From Oscillospiraceae bacterium (GTDB lineage Bacteria; Bacillota; Clostridia; Oscillospirales; Ruminococcaceae), in contig JAQUTM010000155.1 of the NCBI GenBank assembly GCA_028694405.1, positions 1-5,203 on the forward strand: a DNA stretch of 5,203 bases. Direction: 5' to 3'. Of the stretch, positions 1 to 4,303 are shown piece by piece (positions within the stretch are counted from its first letter, which is position 1; every line of letters starts with the position of its first letter). Made by a program: the position numbers and the translations under genes. The notes beneath the pieces are model-generated. The model had not been told where the DNA came from and ran no database searches. It was given only the letters and a program-made list of their open reading frames with translations.

Positions 1-265
1 CCTAGTTTTTAATTGGTGTGAGGAGGAATCATGTAACAGATTCGGAATTGCGGCTTTCCGTTTCTGTAATTATATTATATCCAAAATTCTCAAAAGGATT
101 GTTACCGCAATGTTAATAAAGCGTAAATAAATAGGTGCAGATTCCATGGGGTTTTCACACACTGTTAACAAATATTTCCATTTTGTGAAACTTTAAAAAA
201 TAAATATAGTATAGTAGTTTTAAAAAAAATTTGTTATAATAAAAATCGTGCCGTAAAAACAGGGG
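1..265. other. AT-rich intergenic stretch, no supported gene
   Basis: I see no gene here. An AGGAGG at 21-26 is followed four bases later by ATG and then immediately by TAA (31-36), so it opens no reading frame. A plus-strand frame without a start codon is open from 2 to a TAA at 128-130, but it resembles no family I know and the ribosome-binding-like site lies inside it. A weak imperfect hairpin is possible at 37-66 (CAGA..CGGAA with TTCCG..TCTG). The stretch immediately downstream of the NERD gene (about 200-265) has long A/T runs but no clear terminator hairpin. Confidence 0.6.
153..190. repeat. Inverted repeat TTTCACA...TGTGAAA
   Basis: TTTCACA (153-159) and TGTGAAA (184-190) are perfect inverted copies 24 bp apart. 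With one bulged base, flanking G and C extend the pairing. Between them sit two smaller palindromes, TGTTAACA (163-170) and AAATATTT (170-177). There is no T-tract in the position expected for an intrinsic terminator on either strand. If it is real, it may be a protein-binding dyad, but chance in AT-rich DNA is a fair alternative. Confidence 0.3.
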
Positions 266-877
266 TTATTTTATAAAGGTTTTAATGGCTTCGGCTGCTT
301 TTTGCGTGTCTAACCCTTTGTCGATTGTGTATTTATCTTTATTTAAAGTATCTTTTAAAGTGTGAGGGAAAACAATACCTGCACTGCGAGGTACGGCTAT
401 ATTTGCTTTTTTGTTACAAAAAACAGCAATACAATCTACGTTGGTGTTTTTTATACCGGCAGCAAATAAAGCTTCTCTTATCAATCGAGCGCACACATTA
501 CATTCAGTTAGCGGGTTTTCAAAAGAAATTCGTTCATCGTTTACTACTTGCAGCCAAGCACCGTCATTCTTTTCACCGTAAATATCACCGTTTAAGCCAA
601 GGCATTTTATGCCTAAAACGCCAAAGGGGCCTACTAATATGGCGTCAGCATAGGCAGACAGGTTTTTGCTTTGTAAAGTGGCAGAGGAAATAACCTGTGT
701 ATTATTCAGCTTTGCCCAACGCTGTACGGTATTAAGCGCGGACGATACCCCTACAGCTTGTTTTGCTGTTTTGTCTTTCGCCCAAGGCAAGGGCTTTTCG
801 TTAAAGGCATAATAGGTAAAAAACAAAACTACAGCTACAGCGGCGATACCTAAAATACCTAATATAATAGTTGTCAT
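266..877 (-). CDS. Membrane-anchored protein with divergent NERD (nuclease-related) domain
   Basis: This 203-residue protein has one N-terminal transmembrane segment (about residues 3-23), then a linker, then a domain resembling NERD. Matching landmarks are an acidic residue before a hydrophobic strand (D78), the GPFGVLGI strand (83-90), NGDIYG (96-101), W108, the NPL motif (121-123) that opens a helix, and a later strand plus turn (148-160). NERD is related to restriction-endonuclease-like nucleases and normally carries an IExK-type motif. Here the equivalent segment is I90-K91-C92-L93, so the usual Glu and Lys are missing and nuclease activity is doubtful. The protein is rich in cysteine for its size (C92, C126, C129, C149, C154), including a CxxC at 126-129. 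The start is supported by GGAGGAG (886-892), eight bases upstream of the ATG. The domain call is by eye. The cellular role is unknown; a membrane-tethered binding or sensing function is inference. Confidence 0.72.
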   Translation of the reverse strand: MTTIILGILGIAAVAVVLFFTYYAFNEKPLPWAKDKTAKQAVGVSSALNTVQRWAKLNNTQVISSATLQSKNLSAYADAILVGPFGVLGIKCLGLNGDIYGEKNDGAWLQVVNDERISFENPLTECNVCARLIREALFAAGIKNTNVDCIAVFCNKKANIAVPRSAGIVFPHTLKDTLNKDKYTIDKGLDTQKAAEAIKTFIK

Positions 878-885
878 AGTGGAAG

Positions 886-939
886 CTCCTCCATAAAGTT
901 AATAGTACCATTATAGCAAACCTGAGGGGTACCCGCCAA
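886..939 (-). promoter_or_regulatory. Promoter and RBS of the NERD-domain gene
   Basis: On the minus strand a perfect TATAAT lies at 910-915 and is preceded by TGc, giving an extended -10 (TGnTATAAT). A weak -35 (TTGGCG, 934-939) sits 18 bp upstream. Transcription would start near 903, leaving about 25 nt of leader with GGAGGAG at 886-892. The spacer contains the 8-bp palindrome GGGTACCC (927-934), which would lie under RNA polymerase and could be an operator. Confidence 0.65.
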
Positions 940-1001
940 GACCACAAAGCAAAAAAGCAAAAAATTTAAAGTTTAGTAATAATTGAGAGAAGAGGCAGCA
1001 G

Positions 1002-1412
1002 ATGAAATACGAAAAATCTTGCGGAGCAGTTTGCTTTTTAAAAACAGGAAAAGATTTGCGTGTACTACTGGTGTGCCATAAATACGGCGGTCATTGGGCT
1101 TACCCCAAAGGCCATGTGGAAAAAGACGAAACAGAAGAAGAGACAGCGCATAGAGAGGTATTGGAAGAGACCGGTATCCCTATAAAAATAATTCCGGGGC
1201 TGCGCCGAATAAGCAGTTATTCTCCCGCAAAAAATGTTATAAAAGAAGTTGTATACTTTGTGGCAGAGGCGCTGGAGGAAGCGGTTACCCCGCAGCCGGA
1301 GGAAATAAGAGCCGCCGAATTTGTAAAAGTAGAGGATGCAGCAAAGCGGTTAACCTATGCAGCCGACAGAGAATTATTAAAAAGTGCCAAATTATTTTTA
1401 GAAAATTGTTGA
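1002..1412 (+). CDS. NUDIX hydrolase, Ap4A-hydrolase-like (bis(5'-nucleosyl)-tetraphosphatase type)
   Basis: This is a complete 136-residue cytoplasmic NUDIX protein of usual length for single-domain members. The NUDIX box spans residues 37-59 and fits GX5EX7REUXEEXGU exactly: G37, E43, R51-E52, E55-E56, G58. The glutamates E52, E55 and E56 would bind the divalent metals used to hydrolyse a nucleoside-diphosphate-X substrate. The WAYPKGHVE run just before and into the box is typical of small diadenosine-tetraphosphate hydrolases, which clear Ap4A-type dinucleotides. The exact substrate cannot be read from sequence. The ATG is preceded by AGAGG (991-995) six bases upstream. The gene is divergent from the NERD gene. 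Its TGA stop (1410-1412) is embedded in the -35 box of the following tRNA gene. I see no clear promoter for it in the 124-bp divergent gap. Confidence 0.92.
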   Translation: MKYEKSCGAVCFLKTGKDLRVLLVCHKYGGHWAYPKGHVEKDETEEETAHREVLEETGIPIKIIPGLRRISSYSPAKNVIKEVVYFVAEALEEAVTPQPEEIRAAEFVKVEDAAKRLTYAADRELLKSAKLFLENC

Positions 1413-1440
1413 CAAAGGCAAAACCCTGTGTTAATATAAT
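1409..1440 (+). promoter_or_regulatory. Sigma-A promoter of tRNA-Arg, overlapping the NUDIX stop codon
   Basis: A perfect TTGACA (1409-1414) is followed 17 bp later by TAATAT (1432-1437). A perfect TATAAT overlaps it at 1435-1440, but with a 20-bp spacing. Either -10 puts the start a few bases before the mature tRNA 5' end at 1451, as expected for a single tRNA gene. The -35 contains the TGA that ends the NUDIX gene. Confidence 0.8.
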
Positions 1441-1450
1441 AACTGCACTT

Positions 1451-1527
1451 GCGCTGGTAGCTCAGCTGGATAGAGTGACTGGCTACGAACCAGTAGGTCG
1501 GGGGTTCGAGTCCCTTCCAGCGCACCA
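1451..1527 (+). tRNA. tRNA-Arg (anticodon ACG)
   Basis: A full 77-nt cloverleaf can be drawn. The acceptor stem is GCGCTGG (1451-1457) with CCAGCGC (1517-1523), with discriminator A1524 and an encoded CCA (1525-1527). The D stem is GCTC/GAGT. The anticodon stem is ACTGG/CCAGT around the loop CTACGAA, with anticodon ACG at 1485-1487. The variable loop is 5 nt (1495-1499). The T stem is GGGGG/CCCTT around the TTCGAGT loop and includes two G-U pairs. ACG reads CGN arginine codons; A34 is normally deaminated to inosine by TadA in bacteria. The gene has its own promoter and terminator. No repeat of its 3' end is visible downstream, so there is no sign of an element integrated into it within this window. 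Confidence 0.97.
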
Positions 1528-1561
1528 AACCGTTTATGCTTTTTGCATAAACGGTTTTTTT
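1528..1561 (+). terminator. Intrinsic terminator after tRNA-Arg
   Basis: ACCGTTTATGC (1529-1539) and GCATAAACGGT (1545-1555) form a perfect 11-bp stem around a five-T loop. Flanking A-T pairs can extend it by two. A run of seven T follows (1555-1561). It starts one base after the CCA end and would end both the tRNA transcript and any read-through from the NUDIX gene. Confidence 0.95.
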
Positions 1562-1724
1562 ATTTATTTAATATTATTTTCTACATATTTATATGTGCAA
1601 AATATGCCGAAAAAAACACCGCACGAAAAGCTTATGATAAATTGACAGACAAAGATGTATAGCTTAATTTTCTACAATAAAGTAAAAAAGCGGCTTGTTT
1701 TTTTCTACATAATAAATTTACAAA

Positions 1725-1754
1725 TTGAAAAAATATTCTATTTTTATGTATAAA
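1725..1754 (+). promoter_or_regulatory. Possible sigma-A promoter inside the AT-rich gap
   Basis: TTGAAA (1725-1730), an 18-bp spacer and TATAAA (1749-1754) give five of six matches to each consensus box. A transcript would begin near 1761 and run through the inverted repeat and small ORF. AT-rich DNA produces such matches by chance, so this is only a candidate. Confidence 0.3.
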
Positions 1755-1872
1755 TTATCACAAGAGTGCATACGAATTTTTATAAAAGAAAAAGAAATTT
1801 TCGCATAAACAGAGAATTTATGTACTTTTTTGTCACAATAAAAAGAAAGAAAAGAAAATTTTTTTAATAAGA

Positions 1873-1927
1873 TTAAAATCCACTTAAAACCACCCTTTAT
1901 ATACAGACAGCATAGGTGGATTTTTAA
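1873..1927. repeat. Inverted repeat / potential hairpin with two competing left arms
   Basis: AAAATCCAC (1875-1883) is a perfect inverted match to GTGGATTTT (1916-1924); with one bulged base the pairing reaches 11 bp. A second left arm, CCACC (1890-1894), can pair with GGTGG (1915-1919) instead, and the two foldings exclude each other. The right arm covers the AGGTGG that could act as Shine-Dalgarno for the small ORF at 1929. Its function is unknown. Confidence 0.4.
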
Positions 1928-1928
1928 A

Positions 1929-2027
1929 ATGTGTATGCGGACAAAAAACAAAAAACTGGAGGAAAGTTGTTTTTACCACAAACAAAATGTAAGCCTGCTA
2001 AAAACAAAACAGTGTTACAATAAATAA
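1929..2027 (+). CDS. Candidate 32-residue small ORF, doubtful
   Basis: ATG at 1929 opens 32 codons ending in TAA (2025-2027), with further stops right after. The start is preceded by AGGTGG (1914-1919) at nine bases, a usable but imperfect Shine-Dalgarno that is also the right arm of the inverted repeat at 1873-1927. The predicted peptide is mostly K, N, Q and C and has no hydrophobic segment or recognisable motif. Its composition is what random A-rich DNA would give. I list it because the start context is reasonable, but I consider it more likely not a gene. Confidence 0.15.
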   Translation: MCMRTKNKKLEESCFYHKQNVSLLKTKQCYNK

Positions 2028-2089
2028 TAAAAATACAAAAAAATGGGCATTTAAGCCAGTTTTTACATTATTTTTATAGCGCATAAAAA

Positions 2090-2118
2090 TTGACAAATAG
2101 TTTTATTTCTTATAAAAT
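2090..2118 (+). promoter_or_regulatory. Sigma-A promoter of the opp operon
   Basis: A perfect TTGACA (2090-2095), an exact 17-bp spacer and TAAAAT (2113-2118, five of six matches) make a near-consensus housekeeping promoter. Transcription would start near 2125, leaving an untranslated leader of about 184 nt before oppB. No other promoter of this quality lies closer to oppB. Confidence 0.8.
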
Positions 2119-2140
2119 GGAAACAAGAATGTTTTTTAGA

Positions 2141-2183
2141 CAACGGTGTTTGAAATTTCTTCAAATGCTGTTGTTTTCTTATT
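2141..2183 (+). terminator. Terminator-like hairpin in the opp leader (possible attenuator)
   Basis: The 14-nt arms at 2141-2154 and 2160-2173 pair completely in plus-strand RNA around an ATTTC loop, with three G-U wobbles. A U-rich tail (TTTTCTTATT, 2174-2183) follows directly. The wobbles would be A-C mismatches in the opposite strand, which suggests that RNA made in the opp direction is the functional form. The tail is interrupted, so termination may be weak. Only about 16 nt precede the hairpin in the transcript, which leaves little room for an upstream antiterminator. Confidence 0.45.
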
Positions 2184-2232
2184 CTCTTTTTAGAGAGGTG
2201 TAGCTAAATAAACATTATCAAATAGGAAATGC

Positions 2233-2253
2233 GTTTATAAACTGCGTACGCAG
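2233..2253. repeat. Two abutting perfect palindromes in the opp leader
   Basis: GTTTATAAAC (2233-2242) and CTGCGTACGCAG (2242-2253) are both perfect palindromes and share the C at 2242. They lie about 120 bp downstream of the promoter and 55 bp upstream of oppB. They may be DNA binding sites or simply the core of the third leader hairpin. Confidence 0.4.
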
Positions 2254-2308
2254 CGCAAAAACACATTTTTAAATTTATTATCAAAAATTTTTAGGGAGTG
2301 ACTTTCAG

Positions 2309-3226
2309 ATGGGTAACTACGTAGTGAAAAGGGTTTTAAGCGCAGCTGTTACACTGTTTTTGGTAGCGACAATTACCTTTTTCCTGATGAACATGGTTCC
2401 CGGTGGCCCGTTCCTAGCGGAAAAGGCACCGTCAAAAGCAACACTGGCTGCATTAGAGGCCAAATACGGGTTGGATAAACCTTTGGGCGAGCAGTATATT
2501 TCTTATTTACAAGGTGCTATTAAAGGGGATTTTGGTCCAAGCATTAAACAACGTGGCCGTACAGTAAGCCAGATTATTACCAGTAAATTTCCCGTTTCTG
2601 CAAAATTGGGCGGTATTAGCATTTTAATTGCCGTTTGTGTGGGTGTACCCTTGGGTGCTATAGCTGCGCTTAATCGCGGCAAAACAACCGACAATGTAAT
2701 TCGATTGATTTCCACCTGCGGTATTGCGGTGCCAAGCTTCGTAGTATCCACGGTGCTCATGTATATTTTAAGCGTTAAGCTGGGCTTGCTGCCCACCTAT
2801 GGGCTTACTACGGCAAAGCATTACATTATGCCGGTGGCAGCTTTGGCGTTTTACCCTACCGCATACATCTGCCGCCTGATGCGCAGCAGTATGCTGGACG
2901 TGCTGGGTCAAGATTTTATGCGCACAGCCCGTGCAAAAGGTTTAAGTCAAATGATGAGCCTGTTTAAGCACGCCTTGCGCAATGCCATTTTACCTGTAGT
3001 AACTTATTTAGGACCGTTGCTTGCTTACACGCTTACAGGTAGCTTTGTTGTAGAAAAAATATTTACAATTCCGGGCCTTGGCAGCGAATTTATTTCTTCT
3101 ATTACAAACCGCGATTATCCTATGATTATGGGCACTACCATTTTCTTGGCAGCGTTGATTATTACCATGAACGTGGTTGTAGACATTGTATATAAAATTG
3201 TTGACCCACGAATTAAACTAAAATAG
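2309..3226 (+). CDS. oppB: Oligopeptide/dipeptide ABC transporter permease OppB
   Basis: This 305-residue inner-membrane permease is the usual length for OppB/DppB and is complete. With OppC it forms the channel for peptide uptake. The first helix (about 9-30) is followed by the characteristic OppB extracytoplasmic stretch with KYGLDKPL (52-59) and GDFGPS (73-78). Five more helices lie at about 101-121, 134-156, 172-190, 228-248 and 275-297. The cytoplasmic EAA-type loop that docks onto the ATPase is at about 203-229 (RTARAKGL, then HALRNAILP). The C-terminus ends in the typical DPRIKLK. GGGAG (2294-2298) lies ten bases before the ATG. It is the first gene of the operon, and its TAG stop overlaps the Shine-Dalgarno of oppC. 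The transported substrate (oligopeptide, dipeptide or nickel, which related systems import) cannot be fixed from the permease; peptide is the default inference. Confidence 0.95.
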   Translation: MGNYVVKRVLSAAVTLFLVATITFFLMNMVPGGPFLAEKAPSKATLAALEAKYGLDKPLGEQYISYLQGAIKGDFGPSIKQRGRTVSQIITSKFPVSAKLGGISILIAVCVGVPLGAIAALNRGKTTDNVIRLISTCGIAVPSFVVSTVLMYILSVKLGLLPTYGLTTAKHYIMPVAALAFYPTAYICRLMRSSMLDVLGQDFMRTARAKGLSQMMSLFKHALRNAILPVVTYLGPLLAYTLTGSFVVEKIFTIPGLGSEFISSITNRDYPMIMGTTIFLAALIITMNVVVDIVYKIVDPRIKLK

Positions 3227-3238
3227 GAGGTAGAAACA

Positions 3239-4291
3239 GTGGACGAGAATAAAAAGAAAAATCCGCTGAGTTTTCAGCTGAATGTAGACGATTTTCTACC
3301 GGCCGAAGATTCAGAAAAACAAAGTCTTGTTGTTATGCGCGAGAGCGTAAGCTTTTGGAAAGACGGTTTGCGCCGTTTGGCTAAAAACAAAATAGCAATG
3401 GTTAGCTTAGTAGTTGTTATCTTAATTATGATAGGAGCCTTTTTTGTACCGGGCATTTACCCCTACGGATACGAAGAGCAAATTCGCGGCAGCGAAAACG
3501 TAGCCCCTATGCAGTATAGTGCAGAGGAACAGGCACGCATTGCAGCCGGCGAAAAAGTGTTTCCTCACTTTTTAGGCACCGACAGCTTAGGTCGTGACGT
3601 TACGGTACGTTTGCTTATGGGCAGCCGCGTTAGCCTTTTGGTTGGTCTTGTTGCCAGTGGTATTATCCTTTTAATCGGTAGTATTTACGGTGCAGTTGCC
3701 GGCTATGTTGGCGGCTGGGCAGATATGATTATGATGCGTTTGGTAGATATTATCTACACCGTACCCGATATTTTGATTATTATTTTATTAAGTGTTACCT
3801 TAAAATTCCCCTTAAAATCCTTGGCAGAACTGCCCGGCTTTGGGTGGATTAACACAGTAGGTATCGGCTTAGTATGTATTTTTATCGTGTTTGCTTTGCT
3901 GTACTGGGTAGGTATGGCGCGTATTGTGCGCAGCCAAATTTTAACCTTAAAAGAGCAAGAGTATGTTACCGCTGCCCGTGCACTTGGCGCAAACGGCGGC
4001 CATATTATTCGCAAACATTTGCTTACCAACTGTATTGGTACTTTAATTGTTACAACTACGCTGCAAATTCCCAGCGCTATTTTTACCGAGAGCTTCTTGA
4101 GCTTTATCGGCTTGGGCGTTGCAGCTCCTATGCCCAGCTTGGGCAGCCTTGCAAGTCAGGCAATCGGTGGTTTAGAGAGCTATCCGCACCGCTTGTTGGC
4201 TCCCGCTATCATGATTAGCTTAATCATTCTTAGCTTTAACTTGCTGGGTGACGGTTTACGCGATGCGTTTGACCCCAAACTAAAAAATTAA
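3239..4291 (+). CDS. oppC: Oligopeptide/dipeptide ABC transporter permease OppC
   Basis: This is the second channel subunit, 350 residues, complete. A cytoplasmic N-terminal tail of about 50 residues with the OppC_N-type segment (SFWKDGLRRLAKNK, 38-51) precedes helix 1 (52-72). The periplasmic part ends in the family hallmark HFLGTDSLGRDV (110-121). Further helices lie at about 131-153, 164-187, 206-226, 262-285 and 320-340. The EAA-type ATPase-docking loop is about 238-264 (EYVTAARALGANGG). The GLRDAFDPKLK tail (339-349) is also typical. The start is GTG: AGGAGG (3225-3230) sits eight bases upstream of it, and the first in-frame ATG is codon 33, which would remove part of the conserved N-terminal region. 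The gap from oppB is 12 nt, consistent with cotranscription and coupled translation. It should pair with OppB in the membrane. Confidence 0.94.
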   Translation: MDENKKKNPLSFQLNVDDFLPAEDSEKQSLVVMRESVSFWKDGLRRLAKNKIAMVSLVVVILIMIGAFFVPGIYPYGYEEQIRGSENVAPMQYSAEEQARIAAGEKVFPHFLGTDSLGRDVTVRLLMGSRVSLLVGLVASGIILLIGSIYGAVAGYVGGWADMIMMRLVDIIYTVPDILIIILLSVTLKFPLKSLAELPGFGWINTVGIGLVCIFIVFALLYWVGMARIVRSQILTLKEQEYVTAARALGANGGHIIRKHLLTNCIGTLIVTTTLQIPSAIFTESFLSFIGLGVAAPMPSLGSLASQAIGGLESYPHRLLAPAIMISLIILSFNLLGDGLRDAFDPKLKN

Positions 4292-4303
4292 GGAGAGAGA
4301 AAA

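Larger units (their letters stand above)
1562..2089. other. Long AT-rich intergenic region without a convincing gene
   Basis: About 530 bp of strongly A/T-biased DNA separates the tRNA terminator from the opp promoter. No frame encodes a recognisable protein. A 77-codon minus-strand frame (1718-1951) starts at TTG without a ribosome binding site and consists almost entirely of F, K, I, L and S. Visible structure is limited to three copies of TTTTCTACA (1577, 1668 and 1701), an isolated TTGACA at 1642-1647 without a good -10, a possible plus promoter at 1725-1754, the inverted repeat at 1873-1927 and a weak small ORF at 1929-2027. Confidence 0.65.
2125..2308 (+). promoter_or_regulatory. Structured 5' leader of the opp operon
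   Basis: The inferred leader can form three hairpins in series. The first is at 2141-2173, the second at 2182-2197 (TCTCT/AGAGA with a T loop), and the third at 2227-2268. The third has an outer stem AAATGCGTTT/AAACACATTT with one C-A mismatch, a symmetric 5x5 internal loop and an inner CTGC/GCAG stem. ATTATCAAA occurs at 2214-2222 and again at 2277-2285, flanking the third hairpin. The oppB Shine-Dalgarno (GGGAG, 2294-2298) lies just after. I do not recognise a described riboswitch class or a T-box in it. Regulation by attenuation or by a bound ligand or protein is inference from length and foldability. Confidence 0.45.

Noticed and set aside
21..36. AGGAGG followed by ATG-TAA, a start-stop mini-ORF
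   Set aside because: The spacing of four bases is short, nothing follows it in frame, and there is no downstream plus-strand gene it could regulate.
2..130. Open plus-strand frame from the left edge to TAA at 128-130
   Set aside because: It has no start in the window, odd composition, an AGGAGG-ATG-TAA inside it in another frame, and no recognisable family. A short open run at an edge is easily chance.
232..240. Extended -10 TGTTATAAT on the plus strand
   Set aside because: No -35 lies upstream, and it would only drive antisense RNA across the NERD gene. A/T runs around it make a chance match likely.
325..693. 122-codon plus-strand frame opposite the NERD gene
   Set aside because: It lies antisense to a gene with good RBS, promoter and domain signals, and its translation is unlike any protein family I know.
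1451..1561. tRNA-Arg as an integration (att) site
   Set aside because: No integrase and no repeated copy of the tRNA 3' end are visible in the window; the flanks are a normal terminator and intergenic DNA.
1406..1645. 79-codon frame running through the tRNA
   Set aside because: It contains the whole tRNA-Arg and its terminator, so it is not a protein gene.
1718..1951. 77-codon minus-strand frame in the AT-rich gap
   Set aside because: TTG start, no Shine-Dalgarno, and composition dominated by F, K, I, L and S as expected from AT-rich noise.
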